NCBI GenBank assembly: GCA_001931875.2
Contig: MSJH02000819.1
Span: 124,001 to 188,000, forward strand
From: Byssochlamys sp. IMV 00236
Lineage: Eukaryota > Ascomycota > Eurotiomycetes > Eurotiales > Thermoascaceae
Direction: 5' to 3'
DNA length: 64,000 nucleotides
Position 1 is the first letter of the stretch, and each line of letters opens with the position of its first letter. Of the stretch, positions 30,532 to 40,795 are shown piece by piece. The notes beneath the pieces are model-generated. The model ran no database searches. It was given only the letters and a program-made list of their open reading frames with translations, and was not told the DNA's origin. The position numbers and the translations under genes were made by a program.

Positions 30532-31977
30532 ATGGATAAGACGCGCTTCATCCAGTATGTGCCTGGTAGTTCCAGGGCCCCTCGCCCTAAGGCACCGCGC
30601 CTCCATCACAAGAAATCCAAGGCGGGATGCCAGCAGTGTCGTGCCCGTCGAGTCAAAGTTGGTTGTCTCTTTTCACATTTCGTGATTGATCACATCTTCT
30701 CAGTTGCTCTTGTTTGAACCCCCCGGGGTTGTTGACGCTTGGAATCCCACCAACGCGGAGAGCACCGGGCACTTCCCTCTTTCCCACTTCCACCAGTCCT
30801 TTTTCTTAACCTCTCTCACTCTCTGAAACAATCTCCAAGTACTCATGAAGGTCGGGCATATCCAATTTCTGACAAAAAGCAGTGCGATGAGATCCATCCA
30901 GTCTGCGGCAGTTGTGACCGCCATAATGTGGCCTGTGTCTACGAAGATGTTTTCAAGCTGATTACGATCCCTCCGCCATCACATGCTGGTCACAATGGAA
31001 ATGATTCTTCGAAGGCTGGCAAAACTAAGAACCACGACCGCGGTGGTTCCAACAGTGGTTCCAATACACCGGGCCCAGACCCAGGCGGCAAACACCTTCT
31101 TGAGCTCCGACTCCTCCACCACTACTCCATCGTAACCAGCCAAACGCTGCCAACGTCTCCCGAACCAAAGCTTGCGGATATATGGAAAACCTATGTTCCT
31201 CGTCTGGCATTTCAACACAGGGCACTCCTGGACTCCATCTACTCTATAGCAGCGCTGCAACTCAGCCTTACTCAACCGGGTAACCGAGAGTTGATGGCTG
31301 CACATGGTCAATATATGGATCAAGCTATCCAAAAGCATCGCGAAGATATTGCTCAGATCAATAACCAGATGGCAGATGCAGTATGGTTTACCTCCAGCCT
31401 TCTCCGGGTAGCAGCGTTTGCTTCGCTGCAAGAGCGCCCCATCGAGCCATATACCCCACCGATGCAGTGGTTCAGAATAGCAGTCCGTGCGACGCACATA
31501 TTTGAAGTGGTATACGAGCTGGTGAGACATGATCCATCCTCAGAAGCTCTGAAGGTCATGAAAGAGGGGTACTTCACTCTGAACCAGCATCTTTTGTTTC
31601 AAGACGAGAGCAAAAATGAATACTCTCATCTGCTTGATCGATCAGATAATGCAAGATACAGAGATGAGCCTTGGGATGAAGATATCCAGAGGACATACGA
31701 GAGCGTCGTTAAATACCTGGGAGGCTTGAGTTGTGCGATCAAGTCGAAAAGACCAGCTGCAGAGATCGGTCTCCAATGTATTGCGTTCGGCTCAAGGATC
31801 CCTGAGCGGTTTATCGAACTGGTCGAGGACCGGCAACCAAGAGCATTAGTGATACTAGCTCATCTCTTCTCTTTAATGACTGGCTTTGAACATATTTGGT
31901 ATATCGGCAAGCTGGGTCAGAGAGAGCTTCGCGGCCTACGTACCGTCATACCAGACGATTGGAATGACATGTTATAG
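30532..31977 (+). CDS. Zn2Cys6 transcription factor (Upc2-like type)
   Basis: Two exons, 30532-30657 and 30883-31977, totalling 1221 nt, 406 aa. The 225-nt intron falls exactly inside the zinc cluster, between 'CQQCRARRVK' and 'CDEIHPVCGSCDRHNVAC'. Joining them restores C-x2-C-x6-C-x5-C-x2-C-x6-C. A Gly/Asn/Pro-rich linker follows, then a helical regulatory region beginning 'LELRLLHHYSIVTSQTLP', the layout typical of the sterol-uptake-control (Upc2-like) group. It is a nuclear DNA-binding activator or repressor whose target genes cannot be told. It is divergent from the DUF7702-like gene. The intron donor GTTGGT is weak, so a second short exon inside the intron cannot be excluded. Confidence 0.83.
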
Positions 31978-32308
31978 TGATGATCGCTTTACGATTTTGA
32001 TGCAGTTGACAGATTGTGAGATCTCATTGTGAGATCTCATCTAATTTTGTGAGAGATATATATTTGCATTTACGACGGTGGACAAATCGCATATACGCAT
32101 AACTTTTGTCGCTCTTTATTTCTATCAGGTTTGACGCAGCTGTCACTAATCATCCAGTCAACCTCTTGATGGATAGCAGATGGGATCTCTCCCCAAACCC
32201 CATTTTGCGGTAACCGGTGACACTCATGTGCGGAAAAGCTGTTGCATCTCATTTCGTCATCATAACATCGTGCAAAACCTCACCCGTCTGCAGGTACGGT
32301 TCTCGATC
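31978..32308. other. Convergent intergenic region
   Basis: Holds a duplicated palindrome (separate entry). Nothing else is seen. Confidence 0.4.
32017..32039. repeat. Duplicated palindrome TGAGATCTCA
   Basis: The 10-bp palindrome TGAGATCTCA occurs at 32017-32026 and 32030-32039, a 13-bp direct period. It lies 40 nt after the Zn2Cys6 stop codon, probably in the 3' UTR. Confidence 0.85.
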
Positions 32309-33034
32309 TTATAGTGATGGTTTCCGGACGGGCACCCATTCTCCGTTGCCCTTATACAGCTGGTTCTTCCTATAAAAGTCTGAGAGGCTCTTATCCCTGT
32401 CCAGATCACTATAGACCTCGACCAGTGCCGCAAGGGAGACAGCCACCCATCCAGGATATTCCGGGGGTGGCGATGCCCCCTGCTTTTCTTTCTGCGGGTA
32501 TTCTTCTTCGACGATAATAATCCTGACAGCCCCAAATTCCGCTTGGGTCTCAACCGAGGAGGCCTGATCCGTCACAGCTGCCAATGTTGCGAGACAGCCA
32601 TCATCAACCATCAGACAAAACTTGAGGCGGATCGGCAAATCCATCGCGGGCAGCCCTAAGGAGACTTTCCAGTCGTGGAAGGCTTGTCGAACGGTCTCAA
32701 CATCTGCATTGTCGTACATATTCTTATCGCTGAACACTTTGGACGAATACGTGCGTTGAAGCAAGAGCATCTGTTCGGGGCTGCCTTGCAGATGCTTTGG
32801 GACGGCCCTTTGGATCTCCTCATTCAGAGCTCGCAAGTAGATCGGGAAGAGACGTTCTGAATCAGGAGCATATGTGGCACGGAAGACAACCGGACCCCAT
32901 GTTAAGGTCAGGAAATCCCGTTCAGGTCCTGGAGGAAGAGATGTCAGGCCCGGCTCTTCACCGAGTCGGGTGATTTCCCGTTCCAGGAAATGGCTTGCTG
33001 GTTTGAAGAAACCAGGCTCTGTCATGGTAGTCAT
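32309..33034 (-). CDS. Fungal protein of unknown function
   Basis: Single exon, 241 aa. The frame opens further 5', but the first ATG is at 33034. Globular and mixed in composition, without signal peptide or membrane span. Segments such as 'RDFLTLTWGPVVFRATYAPD', 'QRTYSSKVFSDKNMYDN' and 'FHDWKVSLGLPAMDLPIRLK' look like a fungal multi-copy family I have seen as hypothetical proteins. No catalytic motif is evident. It faces an unrelated regulator and PEX7, so context gives no hint. Confidence 0.68.
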   Translation of the reverse strand: MTTMTEPGFFKPASHFLEREITRLGEEPGLTSLPPGPERDFLTLTWGPVVFRATYAPDSERLFPIYLRALNEEIQRAVPKHLQGSPEQMLLLQRTYSSKVFSDKNMYDNADVETVRQAFHDWKVSLGLPAMDLPIRLKFCLMVDDGCLATLAAVTDQASSVETQAEFGAVRIIIVEEEYPQKEKQGASPPPEYPGWVAVSLAALVEVYSDLDRDKSLSDFYRKNQLYKGNGEWVPVRKPSL

Positions 33035-33583
33035 GGCGGACAACTCGAGATAAGATGAATGGCACACTGATCAGAATTTAGACGGACTGCCTTTGGTTAG
33101 ATAGATGTAAAGGAAAGGAAGCCCTCTATTTAATGGCAAAGGCGATGGAGCAAAGTATGGTTGACATGATGTCAGCATGACATTGCCATCTAGTTACAAG
33201 ACCTTACGGCAATCCATATATGCGGCTTCCAAACGGAGATCCCCAAGGAAGACTCCTGCAGCAGTTGGAAAGACATCGAACGAAGTAAAAGTGCCTCCGT
33301 AGATCAATCGTAGATCATTCCGTGTCAACCAACTCCATCCGAAGGCCGACTGACTTACTTAAGTAGGGAGATAACACCGGCAGAATCCCACCGCCCGCTG
33401 TAGCCTCGGCGATATCGACCGCCTCCGTCACATTCAATGGAAGCAAGTCCGGAGGAACGATGGACAGCGGACGGAAACTCATTGATGTCTTCGTGTCTGG
33501 GAGCAGTATGAGATGATCATCTTGCGTGCATTTCCGTGACGTGAACTTCTTTCTTTCCCCGTCTTTCGTGTCAGTTGGCAATC
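33035..33583. other. Divergent promoter region
   Basis: Lies between the unknown gene and PEX7. An antisense ORF at 33315-33581 is judged spurious. Confidence 0.4.
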
Positions 33584-34812
33584 ATGCTCCGGTTCCGCAC
33601 CGAGGGCTTCAACGGGTGCGCCGTCAAGTATTCGCCCTTCTTCGATTCCCGCATCGCCGTTGCAGCGTCCGCCAACTTCGGGCTTGTGGGTAATGGACGG
33701 CTCTATATACTGGATCTGACGCCAAATGGGATTGTTCCCTTGAAATGGTATGCGTCCATATCTCGCCTCTTCCATCTCCCCGCGTTACCCCGCGGTTCCC
33801 CAGTCGTCATGCGGGACAAGCTCGACATAGCCATTCCACAAACACCACATTTGAAACGATAGCAGAACACTGATGTCGATTGATATGCAGGTTTACAACT
33901 CAAGACTCGCTCTATGATCTCGCATGGTCCGAGATCCACGAGAACCAAGCTCTGGTCGCTTCCGGGGATGGAAGTATCAAGCTCTTCGACTCCACAGTAA
34001 ACGATTTCCCCGTTCAAGCATGGAAGGAACATAATCGTGAAGTGTTCTCGGTACATTGGAATTTGGCTGCAAAGGATCGATTCTGTTCCAGCAGCTGGGA
34101 TGGAACGGTCAAGATCTGGTCACCGCAGCGGCCGCAATCGCTGTTGACGCTGCCAACACACAGCTGCACTTACTCCGCCGAGTGGTCTCCTCATTCCCCT
34201 GATATTCTGTCCTGCGTTTCGTCGGACTCATACGTGCGTCTCTTCGACTTGCGCACGCCAGCTTCAGCATCGAATCATCTCACTCTTCAGATTCCTATTC
34301 ATGGAGCGTCGTCAACACTTGTCCCGATGGGTAATAAACCAGGCATGGCTACTGCCCCTGCGGCAGCACCACCGTCTGAAGCTCTCACACACGACTGGAA
34401 CAAGTATCGACCCTCAATTCTTGCCACTGCTGGTGTTGATAAGACTATCCGGACATTCGACATTCGCGCTCCGCAGCAAGGTCCACTGGCTGTAATGGTC
34501 GGACATGACTACGCCGTCCGCAAGATAGCCTGGTCACCGCATCTACCCGACCTTCTTCTGAGCGCAAGCTACGACATGACATGCCGTGCATGGACAGATC
34601 GCTCCTCGGAACCAGGCGCTGGCGGAGACGGGGATATCATGCGCGCAGGTCCTGGGGGCCCAATCATGGGTAGAGAACTAGGCAGAATGGGAAACCACAC
34701 CGAGTTCGTCACCGGGATAGACTGGTGCCTCTTTGGCAGCGAAGGATGGTGCGCCAGCGTAGGATGGGACGAACAATTATTAGTATGGGACGTCCGAGCG
34801 GTGATGGGATAG
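33584..34812 (+). CDS. pex7: Peroxin 7, PTS2 receptor (WD40)
   Basis: Two exons, 33584-33747 and 33891-34812, totalling 1086 nt, 361 aa. The intron joins 'PLKW' to 'FTTQDSLYDLAWSEIHENQA'. WD repeats are visible along the whole length: 'VASGDGSIKLFD', 'FCSSSWDGTVKIWSP', 'CVSSDSYVRLFDLR', 'LATAGVDKTIRTFDIR', 'LLSASYDMTCRAW', 'CASVGWDEQLLVWDVR'. The N-terminal 'GFNGCAVKYSPFFDSRIAVA' is diagnostic of Pex7. Pex7 binds proteins with an N-terminal PTS2 signal and carries them to the peroxisome. A Gly/Pro/Ala-rich insert (about 235-255) and a second Gly-rich one (about 305-325) lengthen it beyond the yeast form. Confidence 0.93.
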
Positions 34813-35668
34813 TCTGTTGCGCAACGACAAACTACATCTCTTTTCTTTTTTTTCCCGTTCTCTTTTTTGCCCCTTTTTCTCCCTTCTTGTTCTACTTAAC
34901 GATTCCCGGATGAGTCAAATTGGCGTCTTCTTGTTCTTTTGATGATTATGATGTGTGTAAAAATGGAGAGAAAAGGAAGAAATGACGTTCTTACGTCTCA
35001 TACCATCGATCGTGTGGAAGGCACTGGATAGCGATGTCTTTATGGTACCCCTGCATGTGATATGTTCTATATCTATATCTTCTCAAAGCAAGCATCTCTT
35101 ACGTTGTGGATAGACATGAGTATGATTATTTTATACCATCCCCCCCTTTTTTCCATCCTGATACGGAGTACATCGCAAAGAGTATGTCGTATACATACAC
35201 ACTTGGAGGAATAGTATTAGGCTGCTTCATGGATTGAGAAGATCACAGATAATTTATATTAGATAGATCGAACCTGAATAAATAAGTATTTCCCTCCATA
35301 CCAAGAAATCTATACATCCATTTGCTAGATGGTTGAATTGGCACCCCACGCATGCACGCAAGACAACATCATCCATTCATTAAATCTAGACCACCAATAA
35401 ACATGAAAAAAATGGATGTCCTCATTCATCATCACGGGCATCAATCAGAGAGGAATATCCTGCGGAAAATGGAATAGGAGCAAAGACGCTCCATCCTTCT
35501 TTCTTATATACAACCCTTGCGAATTTAAAATGTGAAATGTCTTTCCCCCTTTTCTTTTCCCCTAATGTGAAAAAAAAGGGGGCGAAGGGTATCATCATAA
35601 CTTGACTCGCTCTATAGATTTGCGAGATATTTTTCTTTTCCTTTTTTTCAGAGGTATTTTGTCCCCCC
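34813..35668. other. Convergent intergenic region
   Basis: The 3' flanks of PEX7 and the Lso2/CCDC124 homologue. Pyrimidine-rich near 34840-34890 and around 35140-35155. No gene is supported. Confidence 0.4.
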
Positions 35669-36605
35669 TCATCTGGCGGCCAATCTAGCCTCAATCTTCT
35701 TCTTCTCTGCCTCCTTCAGAGCAGCGATCTCCTCCTTCGAGGCATCGAACGACACGTGAACCTGGTTAAAGGGGTTTTCAGGACTCTTCTCAAACTCCTT
35801 GCGACAGATCTCAATACGCTGGTTCTTCCGCAGACCAGGGTGTTCCTGCTCGATCTCAGGCAGTCTCCGCGCCTCGAAAGCGGCATAAGCGGCCTTGAAT
35901 CTTCTCTCCGGGTGACGATCGATCTTGGCTGTGTCGGAGCTGGCAGTGAGGGAGAGGGCGTCGAGAGCGTTGTCGATACCGGATGCGTTGAGAGCAGCGC
36001 CCTTGGCGGCAGGTTCGTCCAGTTGAGATAGGTCCAGTCCACGGGTCTTCTTCTGAGCGGTCTTGGCCTTTGCGCCCTTGGGAGTTGCGCGTTGAGTGGC
36101 TTCTTCTGCTGCGAGAAGGGCTTCGCGTTCGGCTTTCTTGCGTGCTGCTTCGGCTTTTTTGGCTTCTTCTTGTTCCCTATGAGGAAAGAGGAAATCGGGT
36201 TAGTTTTTTTCTTTTTCCATTAATTCTGGTTAAAGAGTATAGGATAGAGCTGCTAATTCATTCACGAAGGATCAAGACATCACCTACTTCTTTGCATTAG
36301 TCTTAGCTCCCTTTGACCACTTCGCATCTTCTTCCGCCGCCTTCTTCGCGTCTTCAGCGGCCTTCTTCTGGGCGGCGGCTTCCGCTTTCTGTTTACGTCA
36401 TTATTTCAAATCAGCTCTGTCTTCTCGAACGATTCAGATCCAATATCATGCAGACGGAGAACTATATCCGGAAGAAAAGAAANNNNNNNNNNNNNNNNNN
36501 NNAGGAAAAGAAAGAGAAAAGGCGGGGGCGGGGTAGATAGAAACATACACGAGCGTTACCGGCCGCCTTCTTGGAGTTCTCTCCAGCTGCTTTCTTGCCG
36601 GCCAT
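35669..36605 (-). CDS. Lso2/CCDC124 family ribosome-associated coiled-coil protein
   Basis: Three exons, 36605-36549, 36388-36288 and 36176-35669, totalling 666 nt, 221 aa, close to human CCDC124 (223 aa). The N-terminus is Lys/Ala-rich ('MAGKKAAGENSKKAAG') and runs into a long charged coiled coil ('EEAKKAEAARKKAEREALLA'). The conserved C-terminal part includes 'RRFKAAYAAFEARRLPEIEQ' and 'NQRIEICRKEFEKSPENPFN'. The family (Lso2 in budding yeast, Oxs1 in fission yeast) binds ribosomes and helps idle ribosomes resume translation after starvation. The 20-N assembly gap lies inside intron 1 and does not affect the coding sequence. Confidence 0.9.
36483..36502. other. Assembly gap (20 N)
   Basis: Twenty N within intron 1 of the Lso2/CCDC124 homologue, flanked by purine-rich sequence (GAAGAAAAGAAA before; GA-rich then G-rich after). 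The true length is unknown. Confidence 1.
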
Positions 36606-37271
36606 TTTGTATTCCCTTGATTATCGAGTTATGTGGAGTTTCTTTCTAATGATAATAATAATAATCTCGCTCTGTCCTTGCGGACGCGCTGCGTGTTGGC
36701 TTCTCTGATGGTGTTTGCCGCACAGGTTGTAGTGACGATGTCGGCGGGCGGCACGAACTACTGCCTAGAAGGGACTGGCGGATGACTAAGATCAGGGAGG
36801 GAGGTCATGTGATTCAGTATATGCTCGAGGGATTTCGAGGGGTTTCTTTATGGGATTCAGTACATAGTTAGAAGGAAGAAGTGATAGGTAGTTATTGTCG
36901 CTTACCACGCCGCCTGAATAATCTTATTTTTACACACTATTACACACCAATTGGCCCTTTTCAGATTGAGTCTCGGCTCCGGGAGTAGAAGAGTACATGT
37001 TGATGCCATGATTCCTCTCTTCTTGTCTCCTGAGGAGATCAACCTATCTAGATATCTAGCTGATAATCCAGACGCTTGATCATTTACAAAATGTTCCGGC
37101 ATAACTTCAATTGTATACCATGGGAATAGAGTCGAGGATACAAATACCATATTGTACTGCAGACCGCAGACGCGATGCGCTCCACGTGATCTCTGGTGGA
37201 TCCGGGGGAGAATGTAAAGTTCCGAGCCGCGCGCTAGCCTCGGGAGATAAGGGAGTGGAAGACGGTTGGAT
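36606..37271. other. Intergenic region
   Basis: Begins with a short AAT/ATA run (about 36651-36665), the likely leader of the Lso2 homologue. The rest is the 3' flank of the APH-like gene. No ORF is supported. Confidence 0.4.
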
Positions 37272-38893
37272 CTACTCATGAGAATTTCCGGTGTCAAATG
37301 CCTCACGCAACGCGACATCGTATTGCTCCTTGTCCTTCACTCTTTTTTCAATAAACTTGAAGGCATTGAATGTCCAGTAGGGCATGGTGATTGTCCAGAA
37401 AGCTGGATCGTCATGGGCCTTCGAAAACCTCGGCTGAATGAAGTCGTAAAAGATTTTGAACAACGCCGTAGGACTACTGAGAGCGAGAGAATACCAAAAT
37501 GTTCCTCTCTCCCAACCGTCCTGTAAAATAGGATACAGACGGGCTGGCAGCTCGGTTTTCATTTCTTCCTCCGCGAAGCCCTTCATGAACTCTTCGCGCA
37601 GAATCGCGTAGTTATCTACGCTGATCAGATCAATGGCCTCATTCGTCAGCCAGTAGGGAGGATGAATCATCTCCACTGGATGGGAGCATGTCCACTCCAG
37701 ATCGATAAGGCATTTGATATTCCAATCATCGTCGACAAAGATATTGCTCTGGTTGAGATCAGTGAGATTAAGAAAGAACGGACCTCGAAAGAGATCACGG
37801 CGGAAAAAGCAAGACCATATACTTCTCATAACCATCAATGCAGATGTTTGGTAGAAACCATCTTCGAGATTATTGACTGCATTCGGCTGGTGGCGAAGGC
37901 GACTTTCATGGAAAGCAAGTATATCATTGACATAAGAGTCAACAGTGGCATAAGTGGTATGTCGCGGAATGTCAACTGGTATATGCTCATTTTCTAGTTG
38001 GTGGATTTCAAGGGTAAGAGGGCGGTTACTCAAAGTTAAGTACCCCTTTTCATCTATAGTAAACGCTCCGATCTTTGGTAATGGAATACGTGCCAAAGCC
38101 AACATAATGCGAGAAAGGCCGCGGAAAAGGTTCCTGCGCAATGCGACATCGTGGCGACCTTCTTCCCATGTTTCGGAAAGCATTTTGCCTCTCGACGGAT
38201 CGATATATTCAATCAAAAGGTAGGGTGTTCCCAGTCCGGTTTGATCTTTGATCTGATGTTGAACATAGGGGGACGGAGTCGGGTAGTTTAACCAACTCAA
38301 CAACCGACGGCGCAGATGCTGCATGATGCGGGTTATAAAAGGCAGGTTATCGAGAACAGTGAACTAGAATTGTAAGCGGCAAGTCCTCTTGGAAGACATG
38401 TAAACGGAGGTCATACAGTTTGGCCAGTGGACAGCCCATACCCATAAAGCTGTGGAATTGGGACAGTTGGACAATTCTCTTGGAGCCATGCGTAGGTGCC
38501 AACTTCACAGCGGACCTTCTCATCCGCATTGCCTGGGCAGCATTCCTCTCCAATCCGGTAAGGCAAGGGAAACCGCATCATCAATTGTCTCCGGGGATCT
38601 CGTCCTTGGCCATCAACATCAACTCGGATGCAGACGTTGAAGCTGCCATGGATCCAGTCCTCCACATCAACAGTACGACATGCATCCGCGGAACGGAGGC
38701 CGAGATGATGGGCGACGGTTCTTTCTATCAGCTTGCGATTTCGGTACAGATGGGTAAAATATCGAATCTTCTGATCCCTATATCCCAACTGATGCAGGAT
38801 ATTAGCGTCTTGTTCCTTTGCGGCGGCGTATGTGATCTCTCCGCGAAGCAAGCGACGTTTCCGCAGAGCAAGCGAATCATGGTCCTGAGACAT
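37272..38893 (-). CDS. APH-like phosphotransferase family protein
   Basis: Two exons, 38893-38417 and 38363-37272, totalling 1569 nt, 522 aa. The frame is open to 38953, but the first ATG is at 38893. The splice joins 'GYGLSTGQT' to 'FTVLDNLPFITRIMQHLRRR'. Kinase-like landmarks are 'HGSFNVCIRVDV' (N-lobe), 'YLLIEYIDPSRGKML' (hinge), the catalytic segment 'FFLNLTDLNQSNIFVD' (D and N kept, but the usual His of HGD is replaced) and 'IKCLIDLEWTCSHP' (metal site). Such proteins are multi-copy in filamentous fungi; small-molecule or protein substrates are unknown. The LTDLNQSN form is usual for this subfamily, so activity is plausible. Confidence 0.85.
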
Positions 38894-40795
38894 TCTTCGC
38901 GACCGATGCCTTTGAAGGATGGAGTGGGAGAAGCCAACTAAGAGCTGATACAATTGAGATGAACAGGGCGGTGACTGTCACCTCGGGTAAACAATCTTCC
39001 TGTTCGAGCGACCTTGTCGATAGTCCCTGTCGATACGGGCTTTTGGCTGATCATCCCTGATGAGGGACGACAGTCCGTAGTCTAGACCAGTACGTAGAAC
39101 TAAGTTGTGCTGGCTGTTCCCGTAGCCACATAATTATAATTATAATGGCATCGATTAACTAACTAGCCATAGACAATAGAGTGACGAACTCACCCATTGA
39201 AGGTCAAGTAACCTAGTACTGTACTCATTCCCGTTGGAGCCTGCCTACAAGCCGGCCTCCCTGCTGTCAGTTTCTCTCACGCCTTCTAGCTACAGCAACA
39301 GAGATAAATAGGCTGAGCTAGTTGTTAGAGAATTCAAGCTCAGCGAGCTTGGCTCCAGAATTCCAGTTAGGTGAAATACTTACCCAGTTAGGCCAATACT
39401 CCAAAGGCACAGTCAGGAACCGTTCATTATTATTCACCAACTACCGTCCACTCCACGATATTCGATGCCAGTACAACCGCCTTTGGGCGGCCTCCATTGT
39501 CCTTGCGGTCCAAAATTGGTTCCACCCCTAAGCCAGGGAGTGTGACGATGGTCTGGGCATGGGTTTCTGCTGTTCCCTAATCCCACTAGTTCAAAATGCT
39601 TCCTTTGAACTGGTATTGGAGCCTTTTGCTAGGTTTTATATCATTGGGCAGATTATTTTTATTTGCTCTTATAGTCCAAAACTTTGATTAGAATTTGCCT
39701 AAGAAAAAGGTTGTAAACCAGCCGCCTGGGTTCTCAGAGACATTCATCACCTTATTAGGATTATTTCATAATCTATATCGACAGCCGTCGCCCTCAAATA
39801 TCTCCTATTCCTTCTCTGTCTCCGGGGTGGATCAAGCTGGCCCCCGCCGTGTAAATAGAAGGCGCCTCGTCTGGAAACGATTCAACTCTTGGGCTCAGTG
39901 CGTATCTGCATTGCTCTCTAGATCATGGCGCATAAGTATAAATGATGATAGGGCCCAGCGCAGCCAGTACAGTTGGTTGATATCTTTGATGTTATAGCTC
40001 TCTTCCTGATCGTCTGGGCCATCATATGGCTGATCACTTAGGAGCCTCCGAAGAGAAACTACGATATATATGTCGTTCAGCGACTCTGTCCATCCCGGGT
40101 ATGACTCAATTGATCTTTGTAGTACCGTGTGCTCGAAGGAGATGTGGGAAGTGTCAGGATGGAAAAGAGGAAAACCGGAAGAGGGAAAGGGAATCTGATG
40201 GAGTACTATACTAACTATAACTAGTCACCGCAGACGGTGGGGGCTACATTCAGCGTGTACCAATTGTATGTTTATTCCAACCTATGTTTGTTCCCTTGGT
40301 ATTATGTAGTCATCAAGACTGACAGTCTGAGAAGCGTGTGTTACTACATAAGTTAAAGAATCTGCTCAAGCCAATCCTCTAGTTAAACATAGAGGGTAGC
40401 ATACCACAAGACTACCTAGGTAATCAATATTAAGCGGACCGTGACTAGTATATCTTCAAACGGAGCATGGTATACGTACAGTAAGTAAATCCTCGGGAAT
40501 AACTTACTTCACCCCATTCCTTCAAAGGAGAGGCCCCTGAGCCAGCTCCCTTATGTCTGACTCCGATATTGTAGAGTAGAATGTCCGAAGCTGCGTCGCT
40601 TTTGGAGTTCAATGATGGTCCAAAAGAAATCAGGATTTCTTGGTAACCGTTCCTGACTCATAGTTGATCATAACTTGTCCCTGACTCATAATTGACCGGA
40701 GAATCTTTCCCCCTTTTCCTTTGTTTCTCTTACCGGTTTCCCAACGTCTCTTTGTTCAATCCAATCCCCTGTTTGCCATCATTGGGTGATTCAAG
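38894..40795. other. Long gene-free stretch (1.9 kb)
   Basis: Divergent promoter region between the APH-like and acetolactate synthase genes, unusually long. It contains repeat copy 2 (39236-39344) and AT-rich, apparently decayed sequence from about 39350 to 40450. ORFs at 39322-39531 and 39695-39997 have no protein-like character. Confidence 0.45.
39236..39344 (+). repeat. Dispersed hairpin-bearing repeat, copy 2
   Basis: Second copy of the element at 10880-10973, same orientation. Its 3' part holds a perfect 8-bp stem, GCTGAGCT and AGCTCAGC, around a 17-nt loop. It is about 15 nt longer than copy 1 because of an insertion or deletion after GCCTAC. Confidence 0.75.

Noticed and set aside
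39695..39997. 100-codon + ORF near repeat copy 2
   Set aside because: No motif or codon pattern; region looks decayed.
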